Positions 45,890 to 58,020 are shown, numbered from the stretch's first letter. The stretch: DNA of 64,000 nucleotides from Nemertoderma westbladi (GCA_032718475.1 JAUCBJ010002221.1:85040-149039); one strand, 5' to 3'. Translations and numbers: made by a program. Notes: generated by a model not told the origin, from the letters alone.

Positions 45890-46460
45890 TAGCTATTATG
45901 GTAGCTAGCTAATTTTTCAAAAAAATCAATATTAATTTTTTTAAATGCAAATATTTCATGATTAAATTATTCCTCGACATCGATGCAACATTAAATAATC
46001 AAAATATTATATTCTGGAACACTGTTGTGGTAGCTAGTAAAAATTTGTCAAAACCTAATAGGCAATTATTTTAGTAAGATTAAATTTTAATAGGTTAGTA
46101 GTAAGTTTTGTAAGTTTTCTAATGCAAATTTTATACTTGGAAATACATTATAAAGTGATTCTATCATGTTTTCTTTCTGTGTTAGAAAATGTTCTACAAA
46201 TTAAGTAGATATGTTTTTTTATGGTAGCTAGTATTTTTTTACTAGCTAGTATTTATTAAAATTATAAAAAAATTTCAAAAAATTGATATTTCAGGTTTAA
46301 ACTACAACAGGATAACCAAAAGTTTACAGTTTATATTAATTTTTTTTAATGACAAAAAATACTAGCTAGTAAAAAATAACACTAGCTACCATAAATTAAA
46401 CTTAAAGATAACCATAAATAAAACTACAATAGCTACCGTAAAAAACATATCTGCGAATTT
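45890..46460. repeat. TAGCTAGT-rich AT repeat inside the candidate TIR element
   Basis: Repeated GGTAGCTAGTA and TACTAGCTAGTA words (45899-45910, 46019-46040, 46220-46255, 46360-46395) link this segment to the repeat regions at 9.3-10.6 kb and 49.2-51.4 kb. There is no coding signal. Confidence 0.65.
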
Positions 46461-46814
46461 TATAGACCATTCAACAAAACCAAAAAACCGTTAAAAAACA
46501 CTATTAAAGGAATGGTGAAAAAATGGCAGGGGGTGTCGACAGGACAAAGCTTTACTTTGCTTTACTAGTGACATGGGTCTCTTTTTGAGGAACATTTACA
46601 CATGAATTAACTACATAAAATCTCTAGTGATGAAATATGAAATCTTGGATACAGTCCACACCAATGTCAAAAAATGAATAATAAAAATAATTTATAATTT
46701 GAAATCTAATGGTCCATGAATGTATATTTTTCTTTTGATATACCAGTACAGTAGCAATATTTTATATGAATATTACAAATGAACATGGAAGAAGTAAGTA
46801 AGAAAGCAAAATTT

Positions 46815-48233
46815 AATGGAATTTAATTTAATTTAATTCAAATTTGAGCTCACTCCTTTTCCAACTTCATTATTCAAGGATTCTCAAATGCGAAAACAAA
46901 CAAAGCGGTTCTAGCACATCACCTTACTGCTGGTATTCCAGAAACCCATTCACCAGAACATGCTTCACATGTTTTAGATGGTAGTGCTCTACTTCACAGG
47001 GTACGGTGGCTACCAAAAGGTATGTACAGAAGAGATATAGTTGCTCAATATCGGAAATATATAGAAGCAAAGTATGGCCCATCCAACATTGTTTTTGATG
47101 GATACAATGCGGGCCCATCAATAAAAGACCAAGAACATCAGCGACGGACAAGGAAACCATCTGCCAACATTCAAATTCGTGATGACTTGCAAGTAGCTGT
47201 CCCTCAGAATCTGTTTTTGTACAATGAGAAGAATAAAGATCAGTTGATAAAGATGTTGTCTCGCCTCTTTACAGCAAATGGACACTCAGTAGTTCAAAGT
47301 GAAGACGATGCTGATACAGATATTGTCTTTGAAGCACTGCGATTGGCTGCCAAAGGAGACACTGTGATTGTGGAAGCTGATGACACCGATGTTCTTGTTC
47401 TTTTGCTGTACCATTGGTGTCCAGACATGGCTGACGTATATTTTCATTCTGACCGAAAACGGTTGAAAGGCAAGGATGCAACTCTGGTTAGAATTCGAGA
47501 CATATGTAGTAGAAAAATTTAGCTCAGATGTAATCCATAATCTACTTGTAATTCACGCTTGGGGTGGATGTGACTCAACTTCTGCAATATTTGGGTATGG
47601 AAAATGTGAGCTAATTAAACTCATTCACAGATCACAAGAGATTCTTCGCTGTTGTGAAACGATAAATAATGAAAATTCTTTACAAACCGATGTTGCGAGT
47701 GCAGGGCAAAAGATATTTAATAAAATGTATTCCGGAAAACCTGGGGATTCACTTGATACACTCAGATATATCCGATATATGGAGTTTACTGCGACATCAA
47801 CCAAGAAGTTGCAACCTGATCGACTTCCCCCGACTGAACGAGCAGCCTTATTCCACTCCCTTCGCGTTCACCTGCAAGTTGTTGTTTGGAAGAGTCTTGG
47901 TAAGTGTCTACTGGATCCTTGCCAGTGGGGGTGGGAAGTGAAGAATGACAAGTATATATACCTGTAATGACGGATTTAGATCCTGCTCCAGAGGAAATTC
48001 TCAATTTTATAAGATGTAAGTGTAAGATCTCGTCGAGAAATTGCTGTGGCACAAAGCTATGTTCTTGTCGAAAACACGGGCTGACATGTGTAACTGCTTG
48101 CAGTGACTGCCGAGGAACTGATTGCAGTAATATCACCCAAGTCGTGCTAGACCAAGAAGGAGAAGCGGACGAATATGAAGATGGTACAGTACAACGTTCT
48201 ATAGTTCTGGATAGATACTTTTATAATGGCTGA
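46815..48233 (+). pseudogene. PIN-like nuclease + CXC-domain protein of a TE-associated metazoan family
   Basis: The reading begins with FELTPFPTSLFKDSQMRK (46840-46895), changes frame, and continues VLDGSALLHRVRWLPKGMY (46975-47025) to IVFDGYNAGPSIKDQEH (47090). Next are an acidic motif, DTVIVEADDTDVLVLLLYHW (47360-47420), and VIHAWGGCDSTSAIFG (47548-47595). These aspartates resemble a PIN/FEN-type nuclease site. The C-terminal part has LPPTERAALFHSLRVHLQ and WGW (47926-47934). It ends with a Cys-rich CXC block: CKCK, CCGTKLCSCRKHGLTC, CSDC (48015-48120). Frameshifts near 46895, 47510 and 47960 break it. I recall many proteins of this architecture in invertebrate genomes in high copy, which suggests mobile DNA, but their enzymatic role is not established. 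Confidence 0.75.
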
Positions 48234-48622
48234 AATATTTTTTTAAGACAAATTAGTAAATTTTATTATTATAATATTAACAATTAATATTAACAAAAAT
48301 ACCATATTTTTACTATTAACTCTTTTCTAATAACATTATTATATTTATTTTTCTATTTATTAACAATCATTATTTATAAATAACATTAATTGTTTATTTA
48401 AGTAACATTAATTATTACAGGTATAGTTTAATAAACGGTGTATAGATACAATTGTTCCACTAATAAAGGGTGATATTATTTATTATAATAACTTTGGTTC
48501 ATGATAAACTCTAGGTATAATATACAATTTTCAATATTCCTATTATAAATTGATAATATTTAATAATTATTATATTTTTGGTTTAATAAACTATCATTCC
48601 TTAATTTATTAATATTAATAGC

Positions 48623-48962
48623 GGGGATAGGAGTTACCATGGTAGGAGTAGGGGTGTTCCCTTTGCCTCAAGAAGGCGACAACGATGGTTGATATGGTGA
48701 ATCTACCGGTTGCCATAGTAACTGAGACTTGAAAATTTTATCAATGAATTTTCCATAGTCGATATAGTGGGATTAGGAGTGGTCCCGTTGCCTCAAGATG
48801 GCCAAATCGATGGTTGATATGGTGAATCTACCGGTTGCCATGGTAACTGAGAATTTAAAATATGTTCAATGAATTCTCCGTTGGCGATATAGTGGGGGTA
48901 GGAGCTAGCCCAGTTGCTTTAAATGTAATTATATATATTCTTATATCGGTTGCTATGGAAAC
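48623..48962. repeat. 125-bp tandem repeat with X-box-like cores
   Basis: About two and a half units of ~125 bp share CGATGGTTGATATGGTGAATCTACCG and GTTGCCAT(A/G)GTAAC (48709-48722 and 48834-48847), with a third diverged core GTTGCTATGGAAAC at 48949-48962. The repeat lies just inside the right arm of the candidate TIR element. Confidence 0.8.
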
Positions 48963-49209
48963 GGGATTTGTGAGAGTTGCCCACCCTATTGAAGAGAGGA
49001 CTTTTCAGATTTCGAAAGCGGGGATCCTAGCGATTCGAACCATACCAAATATAGCTTGGTAACATTTTTTTCCGGGTACATTGTCTTATCGACCAGACTA
49101 ATAGTGAAGGGTGTAGATGGTGCTTTTAAAATAGAATTTCACATTCAACTTATTTATTTATCCAATTATTTGAAAAAAATACCATATAACACAATTATAA
49201 TTCACATTC

Positions 49210-51430
49210 GACTTATTTATTTATCCTATTATTTATGTTCTAGAACATAAATAAAATAAAAAATATAATGTTCTAGAATATATAGATAGTCATTTATCAA
49301 ATTTAAATGGCTAGTAATTTAAAATAAAGCTACATTTTTATAACATAAATCATTGTTACCATGCAAAAAATGTCAACTGCTTAAAATCATCAATATTTTT
49401 GTTCATTAATAAATTCTGCATCAGTTTAAACCTGAACTGTCCATGTTTTCACTTATTTTTATAATTACAAAAAATACTAGCTAGTAAAAAAAACACTAGT
49501 TACCATAAAAAACATATCTATTAATGTTCTAGAACACAAAAAAATACAGTATTTTTAGAAATTTAAAAAAATGTTTATATAAAATAAAGGTAACAAACAG
49601 TTCCGTATAGATCTGCATTCTTATAACATAAATCATTGTTACCATGGCAACAGTGAAGAGTTCTAGAACAAAAAATATATAATATACACTATTCTAGAAC
49701 AAAAATAAAATAAATAAATTGTTGTTCTAGAACATATAGCTAGCAATTTTTTAAATTTAAAATAGCTAGTAATAAAAGCATTTTTTTTTTTTTTTTAATG
49801 TATGGTAGGTAGCAAAGCGTATGTAGTGATAAAAATAGAAATTCTCTGAAAAACTTATCGAAGACTACTGGAGACGTCAGATACGATAATTTGAATGGAT
49901 TCATTGAATTATTAAAGGCAATCAAATGCAAACACCCAATAGATTAACAAACTAATTAAAAACATATTCTGTATTCAGAAACATTTTTATTCATATCAAT
50001 TTAAATTTAATCGAACTAATGCGAACTATTTAAATATATAATTTTTTTTAACATACCGTTACTCTATATTGTATATTATTTTAAATATACTAGCGATTTT
50101 AAAATCTAAAAAAAAAATTGTTATTATTACTAGCCCATAGTAACAATGACATATGTTTTAAACATGCAGTTATATACGGAACTGTTACCGTACCTTTTAA
50201 TTTATAAATTTCACTAACATATTTAGAAAAAAAACTTCTAGAACGTAAATTTCACCTTCTGAGAGAGGTTAGCTATTATTTTTTATTATGGTAGCTACCG
50301 GTAGTGTTTTTAAAGTGTGCTAGTGATTTTAAAATTACAAAAGAAAATTTGTAGTGCCCCTTTTATGTAGACAATTTCCATATTATCAAGATATTCTAGA
50401 AATGACTAATAAAAAGATAAATAAATCTAGAAATTTTTTGGATACGGGTACTCTTGAAAAGATGAAGAAGGTAATATTATTAAACACAATAAACTACCGG
50501 TAGTCCTTTAAGTAACGGTAGTGTTCTGACTGAGTAGGCCTAAATATAAAAATGTATATAATTTATATTTCTGATTTAGTAAAATCTGTATTTTGACATC
50601 TGCCTATATTCTGTATAAAAACTAGCTAGTGAAAAGTTACTAGCTACTTTGACTATAAATGTAAATTACTAGCTACGATGAGACTCATATATTATTCCAG
50701 AAAAATATATAATTGAAAATTAAAATATATCTTAATTTTTTTTTACTAGCTAATAATAAATGGTACTACTGTAAGTATAAAATCTAACATAAAAGAAAAC
50801 GTACTAGCTACCATATTTCTGTCAGAAGGTCAAATATTTGTTCTAGAATAAGAAACCTCATTATAAAACCCTTTTTTACAAGAAAACAGTTGGTCAAAAT
50901 TTTTTTTCAATTTTTCAATTATAATTGTTTTTACTAGCTAATAAAAAGTACTAGCTAATACAAAATCAAAACTACTGTACTAGCTACCATCTTACTGGCA
51001 GAAGGTGAAATATTTGTTCTAGAACAAAAAAAGCCTTTTTCATATGAAAAAAATTAGACAAAAAGTGGGTACCCATAACATAGTAAAATAACCCACAAAA
51101 TAACAATATTATAGCTATGCGTATAGACAATATAATATTATACAATATTATAGCTATAGTATAGATATACTAATGCGAACTATTTAAATATATAATTTTT
51201 TTTAACATACTCTATATTGTATATTATTTTAAATATACTAGCGATTTTAAAATCTAAAAAAAATTTTTATTATTACTAGCATAATAGAACATAATATTTT
51301 TTATTTTATTTATGTTCTAGAATAGTATTACTTGTCTATTGTTCTAGAACTCTTCAACGTTGCCAGAGTAACAATGACATATGTTTTAAAAATGCAGTTC
51401 TATACGGAACTCTAGCCAAACTAAATCTTG
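49210..51430. repeat. Palindrome-rich AT repeat region, right
   Basis: No gene. 49580-49790 matches 10120-10300 in direct orientation. 50150-51115 matches 9240-10150 as reverse complement, including CTACCGGTAGTCCTTTAAGTAACGG and GTGGGTACCCATAACATAG. TTCTAGAA dyads occur near 49226, 49270, 49524, 49661, 49692, 49724, 50236, 51012, 51313 and 51340. The 14-mer GTTACCATGGCAAC is at 49638-49651. It may be a rearranged non-autonomous relative of the repeat at 8.7-10.8 kb. Confidence 0.7.
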
Positions 51431-51664
51431 TTTTTTTCATAATTATAATCCTCGGAAACTTTCACCCAAGAACAATTACGAGAAACATAAAAACATAATG
51501 AAATGTTATGAATAATTATAAATGAAATGTTATGTTAGCCTACATACGCTACACAGTACTGCAGTATAGCTGTATTGCATAATGCTGCACTCTGTTCCTG
51601 ACAGCAATGCTGTCCCTGTCAGTCAGCGACGTAATTCTTCTATTGACCAATCTGTTAGAAATAA

Positions 51665-53853
51665 ATGTACCAGTACCAGAATAAGGTAGAAGATGAGGTG
51701 GATCTTAGTGCCAGTTCTGCGGTAATCATACTTAATCCTTTCTTGTCCTTTCTCCTACAATGCACTTCTACCTGTACCTATGAGGTCGGGAGTGCAGCCT
51801 GTCTTAAATGTTTCACATTGGAGGAGATTTGGAAGGCTAAAGTCCTTCTATTTACGAGAGTGGAGATGGGTAGCGAGCTGAAGAATCGGCGTGACACGCC
51901 TGACTGCAGTGCGAGTGAGGCCAACGTTAAAGACTCATGGGATAAACGTCGGGAGTTGGATCGATGTGATAAGTTGCCTGTGATCGCAGTGGAGGCTCTA
52001 GATGCCTTGTCGTTGCCTTCCCTCCCTCCGACGAATAGTTTGGTCTCCAATGATGTACGGGAAGCACTACAGTCTGCGAGTTTCTCAGTTCTAGACGATA
52101 AAATCCTTGTTTGGATACAAATATTAAGGATCAGATGAAGGCATTGGAGACCACCTTCATGTCAGAGATAATTAAGGTTAGCCATAAATTGGAAACACTG
52201 TCAGCTTCTGGGTTCGTTAGGTCCTCGGATCCGGTGGATAGGGCTTCTGCTTCAGGTACCAGTATCGGAAGTACCAGTAGGCAGACTGCTTTGGGGGGTA
52301 CCGGTGACGCCCCATGTCTCGTTGATCCTCCCCTGGAGGGTCGGCCCTCGTTTAGGGACGTTGTGAATTCCACCCAATCATGTCAGTTCGCGCAGCCCAC
52401 GCAGTATCAGAGAGGTAATTATAGTGCAGGAAATATGTATTCCTCGAGTGTCGGAAATCGCCCCTCCGGTAGGTTGAACCCAAGTCGAGGCTATTACTCA
52501 CCTCTGGCCACACCCAATAGATCTCTGGCAACATCGTTTGGGGTTAGGGGAAGTGCGAAACGCCCACGTCCGAATTCCAATGAGGAGGAAGATCGGGAGG
52601 TGGAAGAAGTTGCGGATGGAGGCTGTCAGTGGAGTGTGAGCGGATTCAATTCCGCCTCATTACCCTCATAAGTTAGGACAGTGGCGCCTTTTTCAGCAAT
52701 ATTGGACATACGAGATTGATAACAACCAATCTCGTATCACACCCAATAACTGGGATAACACAAACCCCAAAAGCCACACAAAGGGAGGTTAGAGGTCAAA
52801 CCACCTCGAGAGGGCAAATAACCAACAGGGGGGGGGGAAGCACTCCCACAGAGGTGAGAGGCGTGAAGTAGGTTATGAGCCAATAGGAGCGGGAGAAAGC
52901 ATCCACTGGACAAAGGCCATGGTAATGTAGGAATGATTAGATATATTATCAATATGTTGAGATACCAATTCAGTTATTCAGTCATTAGTTTGAGTGCAGA
53001 CCGGTGACATCTTCCACCGTCACCGTCACTACATTTCATATATTGTATACTGCTATTGTCAATTCATTTACTGATTCAACTGTGCTATTATCTATTGTTC
53101 ATTTACTGATGTTATTCCAGTCATTATCATTACGAATATCAAAGTGATAACAACAAACTGCTATTTTATCTCAATATCACGGTGACAAACCGGTCGGGAT
53201 CCCTTGATCCCGTCAGTCAAACCAGTCGGGATCCCTTGATCCTCGAGTGTCGGAAATCCTTGATCCCGTCAGTCAAACCAGTCGGGATCCCTTGATCCTC
53301 GAGTGTCGGAAATCGCCCCTCCGGTAGGTTGAACCCAAGTCGAGGCTATTACTCACCTCTGGCCACACCCAATAGATCTCCGGCAACATCGTTTGGGGTT
53401 AGGGGAAGTGCGAAACACCCACGTCCGAATTCCAATGAGGAGGAAGATCGGGAGGTGGAAGAAGTTGCAGATGGAGGCGGTCAGTGGAGAACGCAACCCC
53501 CACGTCGACAACGTAAACCGATGGTTGTAGGTACTAAAGGGAGTCCGGTAGGAGCTGGTGACGATTCACGACCGCGGTTACGAGCGGTGCCATCTGAGGT
53601 TTTCGTATTCCGATGTTCTCCAGATACTACCGAATCTGATATTGTAGATTGTCTGGAGTCCCAAGATATACAGGTAGTCTCTAATGGTGTGAAGAAGGTA
53701 TCGATTCCGGATGCGCGCTCCGCGAGTTTTCGTGTCTCGTTCCGTTTGAATAAGTTGGAGGCAGTGTTGAACCCCGCAACATGGCCTTCAGGTGTGTATG
53801 TTCGAGAGTGGACCTACCGCAGTGCTGGGTTTCGTGCTCCCGATGGGCAATAG
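51665..53853 (+). pseudogene. LINE family B copy 2, ORF1, interrupted by an LTR
   Basis: The coding regions are 51665-52138, then a shifted frame at 52111-52634, a gap filled by LTR sequence (52635-53215 and a scrambled junction), then 53298-53853. Early parts include CLKC and a charged region ending SFSVLDDKI. The middle is coiled-coil-like (IKDQMKALE) followed by a Ser/Gly/Arg-rich linker. The end is the RRM-like block: VFVFRCSPDTTESDIVDCLE (53599-53655), SFRVSF and NPATWPSGVYVREW (53775-53815). Coding sequence 52442-52634 is repeated at 53298-53490, so the insertion is flanked by a duplicate of ~193 bp. The frameshift near 52110 and the insertion make the protein non-functional. Confidence 0.8.
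52635..53215 (-). mobile_element. LTR copy 2 (inverted relative to the solo LTR), inside LINE ORF1
   Basis: The + strand text from TGTGAGCGGATTCAATTCCGCC (52635) to GATCCCGTCA (53215) is the reverse complement of the solo LTR at 19961-20548 with moderate divergence. Shared words include AATCTCGTATCACACCCAAT and AGGGAGGTTAGAGGTCAAACCACCTCGAGAG. It carries a G10 tract. No simple 5-bp duplication is found at its ends. The right side is followed by a scrambled tandem repeat of GTCGGGATCCCTTGATCC words (53192-53300). Confidence 0.8.
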
Positions 53854-53901
53854 GGGTCCAACCGGTAATATGCTAATTCAATTCTGTTCTGAAAACTAAA
53901 T

Positions 53902-55718
53902 ATGGCATCACAAACTAACTCATCAAACTCGGCGCGAAACGGTAACATTATTACTGTGACTTCGTACAATTCCACGGGGCTAGGAATTGATAAAGTAGAA
54001 TTTATTAAAACACTTTTGTTAGGGTCTGACATTATATATCTCCAAGAACATTTTTTGCTGAGCGATAATTGCAAAAAGTTCAAGAATTTATTTCCAGATT
54101 GCGATTTTTATTCAATACCAGCCGCATATTTGAGGGATGAAGTGTGCCAAGGTAGGCCCAGCGGTGGGCTCTGCATTTTGTGGAAAAAATCTATATTGAA
54201 ATATGTATCTATTGTGCATACAAATAATAGGAGGCTACAGGCTGTCAATTTAAATTTTCCAAATGCTACATTTACCTTACTTAATAGTTATTTTCCTGTT
54301 GATGTACAAACCAGCACTACTGTGACCGACGAGTTATTTAATTTGCTTAACGATATTACAGTTGCTATTGATAATTCACTGTCTAATAGTATTATATGGG
54401 CGGGTGATTTGAATGCGGATTTAAACCGTAATACTATTCATGTAAGCGGGGTTAAGGAGTTAATTGATAAATTTTCATTACTACATGTATGGAATGATTT
54501 CCCAATCAATTATACATACATGTTTATGACTGACGGTATAATTCGTCGCTCGATGATAGATCATTTTTTGGTTAGCTATAACATTATGAATGCATGCGTA
54601 GAGGCAGATGTTATACATCATGGTGCTAATCTGTCATGTCATAACATAGCGCAGTTTATTTTAAATTTCATGTTGATGATTGAAAATTTAAATGCAGTAC
54701 CGGATGTTACGCCACTGAAATGCTGTTATGATAAGGCGAGTCCGGATCAGAAGCTTAATTTCCAGAGTGAGTTATCTGATCGCCTTAGCAATATTGAGTT
54801 AGATTCACAGTGCTTAAATTGTAATAATCTATTATGCTCCATGCCAGAACATCGCCTTTTTATTGAAAAATATACATTAACAATTTTAGAGGCTATTAAC
54901 GATGCTGCACAAAGTTTACCGCACACAGGTGGCGGGAGTAGTTCCTCTTCGAAACGTTCTCCACCAGTTCCTGGATGGAACGAACAGGTTAAACAATTCA
55001 GGATAGACGCGATGTTCTGGCACGATGTTTGGAAAGCTGCTGGTAGTCCCACCAGCAGTAGTAGTTATCTTTTTCACATGCGACGTACGAGCCGCGCATA
55101 GTATCAGTACGAAGTTCGTAGGCTTAAAAGGTCACAGGACTCGATTAAGCGGGATAAACTGTTACACGCTTGTTTGAGTGGTAATATTAATATTTTTAAT
55201 GAAATTAAACAATTTAGAGGTAACCAGCATTTCCAATCAAATTCTATTAATGGTCTATATTAATGGTTACTAATCCTACTGAAATTTCAAATATTTTTGC
55301 AAATATTTATTCGACTTTATATAATCAAGATTATATTGTGGATATTTCTATTGGTGATATCGAAAATAAATTACTAGACACATTGCGCAATCTGAATGAT
55401 AACAATGATTTTAGCACTAATTATAGCAACTGTGCAGGTTTTTGTGAAATGTTATCACCTCGTATTTTACACGAAGCCTTGTTAAGATTAAAAAATAACA
55501 AGTCCGATGTGAGTTACAGTTTTGATTCAGGCGTTTTAATTCATGGTGGTATTTTACTTGAGCAACATTTGTCAACTTTATTTAATGCTTTTCTATCACA
55601 CGTTATTGTTTCTAAATGTCTCCTGTACATTTCCTTTATTCCGATTGTAAAAAGTAAATTGGGTGATCTATCGGCAGACAGTAATTATAGAGCGATAGCT
55701 ATATCGTCGCTAATCATA
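53902..55718 (+). pseudogene. LINE family B copy 2, ORF2 (endonuclease and start of RT)
   Basis: ATG at 53902 lies 48 nt after ORF1. The endonuclease looks full-length: TSYNSTG (~53957), DIIYLQEHFL (54028), RPSGGLCILW, NSYFPVD (54280), WAGDLNAD (54399-54420) and MIDHFLVS (54553). After a linker ending PVPGWNEQVKQFR (54967), a TAG at 55099-55101 (a Gln codon is likely from the neighbouring KYE-type pattern) stops the frame. It then continues to about 55255, shifts, and resumes at 55263 with MVTNPTEISNIFANIY. RT reads through LHEALLRLKNNKSD and SNYRAIAISSL to about 55718, where it switches abruptly into unrelated sequence. It therefore lacks the RT catalytic core. Confidence 0.85.
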
Positions 55719-57900
55719 TCCCTTGCAGTGACACCTGTAGCTAGCATATCGTCAACTATTCCTGCGATTGTATCCCCTGTACCCCATTCCGAATCCTCCA
55801 TTTGTGTACCACCGAACCCAAGTGCTATACCTGTAACAAGTACTGTAAAATCTGTACCTCCAACAACCTCTGCCTATCAGTCCATTGTGCCAGTTCCAAA
55901 GGGTGTCGAACCATATGAAACTGTAGGTTTGGGTTTTCAAGGAACCACAGATGGGGATGGCACCTAGGTAGTCCCAATACTTCAAACCAGACAGATTCAT
56001 TTTCGGAAGTAAATGTAGCTAACCAGTTTAATGTAAATAGTAATGCGTGTTATTCACCAACTAGACCGTTGGGGCTTGGGCCACTGGGGCGCGTTTCTGG
56101 GTCTTCTACATCTGGTGGGCCAGTAGAATTTCAAAGTAAGTCGAGTCCTATCCGTATCGGTACATTAAATGTTGAGGGTTTGGCGGCACGCTTGTGTGAT
56201 TGTAGCTTCATAAGTATGGTTAATGGATATGACATATTTGTGTGTACGGAAACCTTTACTTTTAGCACCTTAATAAATCACTTTCTTTATTCCGGTAATT
56301 ATAACAGATTATTCTGCACATTCGTCGACTTTCAAAAGGCCTTTGATTTAGTTAACCGATCAGCTCTCTGGCATAAACTTTTCAATCTTGGATTTTCTGG
56401 TCGAATTCTATAAGTTATTAAGAGTATGTATGCCGAAGTTAAATCTTGTGTCCGTTGGGGTGGAGTCTATAGTGAGAGTTTCCCTTGTCTAGTTTTTGTT
56501 AGACAGGGTGAGTCATTGTCCCCATTGCTTTTTTTGTTATTTATCAATGACCTTGAGCTGGAGTTGATCCGCGGAGGTGCTCCTGGGATTGATCTTGGGA
56601 CTTTTAAATTATTTCTTCTTCTTTATGCTGACGATATCGTGTTGCTAAGCGACACAGCTGTTGGTCTCCAGAAGGCTCTGGACATTCTGGGTAACTATAG
56701 TTCATTCTGCGGAATGAAAGTTAATCTAAGTAAATCCAAGGTTATGGTCTTTCGTAAAGGCGGGCCTCTCCGTCGAAACGAACACTGGTTGTATAAGTGT
56801 AGCCCCCTGGAAGTAGTTTCTTCCTACTCTTACCTTGGTATTGTATTCACCCCATCTGGTAGCTTCACTCTTGCCCAGCAATCTCTTGCAGACAAAGCCA
56901 ATACACCGTATTTCACTCTCCTTAAGTATCTCAGACAGTATCCCAATTTATCATTTAAACTTAAGCTGCATCTGTTTAATTCTCTTATCCGTCCTATATT
57001 AATGTACTCCTGCAAAGTTTGGGGTTTTCATAATTCGGATGCTATTAATCGGATCGTTCTAAAATTTCTTAAATTTATACTCGGCGTCACGACTTCGACA
57101 CCCGATTTTATGGTGTATGGTGAAACTGGTTATTTTCCGCTCTCAATTTCCAGAAAACTTAGTATCATTAAGTATTGGATTCGTATTTTGAATCTCCCTA
57201 ACTACCGTCTCGTTAAGAAGGCCTATCTTCTCCAACTTCATGACTGCTTGGTTTTCAGTTCAGTTAACTGGGCCTCCAATGTTCGGGACCTTCTAGGATC
57301 CTTAGGCTTCCGGGGAATTTGGGACAACCAGTACGTAGAACACCAAACCCTATTCTTAGCAGAGCTCAGGACACGACTCCAAGATAATTATATCCAAAAG
57401 TGGTGGTCACTAGTGAGTTCTTCTCCCAAATCGCTGCTCTACGTTAAGTATTTGTTCCAGGAGGAATCCTACCTGAATGTTCTACACAGGTACCCCAGAC
57501 TCTGCCGGTCGCTTGCGTGATTCCGTACATCATCTCACTCCCTAATGATCGAGCAAGGTAGATGGAATAGCACACCCCGTAATGAACGTTATTGCCCTGT
57601 CTGTATGTTTGCGGTTATTGAGGATGAATATCACTTTTTGCTAAAATGCCCAGTCTATCAGGATCTCAGAGTAATTCAATTGTCTGCTCGTTACCACGGA
57701 AACCCCACATTAAATAAATATAAAGACTTAGTAGGCTCAAACTCTAGCGAAAAAATCAAATGTCTGGCAATTTTTTTGGCAAAGGCGTCCCAACGGCGCG
57801 ATAAAATTTTACAACCACATTAGAATGCGGTTTCGGGTAACTTTTTCAGTTGTTTTATATTTATGTGTCCATGTTCTATGTACATTACTTTATAAATTTC
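55719..57900 (+). pseudogene. LINE family C, near-open ORF2 with endonuclease-RT deletion
   Basis: A Ser/Pro/Thr-rich leader (55719-56130, one frame change near 55967) leads to the endonuclease start IRIGTLNVEGL (56152) and VCTETFT. This fuses directly to RT residues FSTLINHF (56263), so most of the endonuclease and the RT fingers are deleted. RT continues: CTFVDFQKAFDLVNR (56316-56360), VRQGESLSPLLF (56498), LLYADDIVLLSD (56619-56655), YSYLGIVF (56824), PILMYSCKVWGF and YGETGYFPL. The C-terminal HxxxC knuckle is CPVCMFAVIEDEYHFLLKCP (57596-57655), with the stop at 57823. Only two in-frame stops break it from 56152 on: TAA 56411-56413 and TGA 57518-57520. The pattern fits the CR1/L2 group; the clade is tentative. 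Confidence 0.85.
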
Positions 57901-58020
57901 ATTACGTGCATATCTTTACCGTACTGCTGACCCTGGTTTACCGGTCTTACATTCTTACATTCTTTAGTATTTTCTTCAGTTTGTTTACTTGTAAAATCTA
58001 ACAATAATGGCTCCATTTGA

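Larger units (their letters stand above)
45249..49104 (+). mobile_element. Candidate TIR DNA element carrying a PIN-like/CXC-domain gene
   Basis: An imperfect inverted repeat brackets this 3.9-kb block. GTCTGGTCGAT...TGTACCCGGAAAAAAATG (45251-45296) is the complement of the segment at about 49058-49100. Pairing continues more weakly inward for about 150 bp (for example CGAAAGTCCTC on the left against the complement of GAGGACTTTTCAGATTTCG on the right, and a TGGGCAA word on both). Between the arms are AT-rich palindromic DNA, the PIN/CXC pseudogene (46815-48233) and a 125-bp tandem repeat (48623-48960). I cannot assign a superfamily and the target-site duplication is unclear (possibly TA). Confidence 0.6.
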
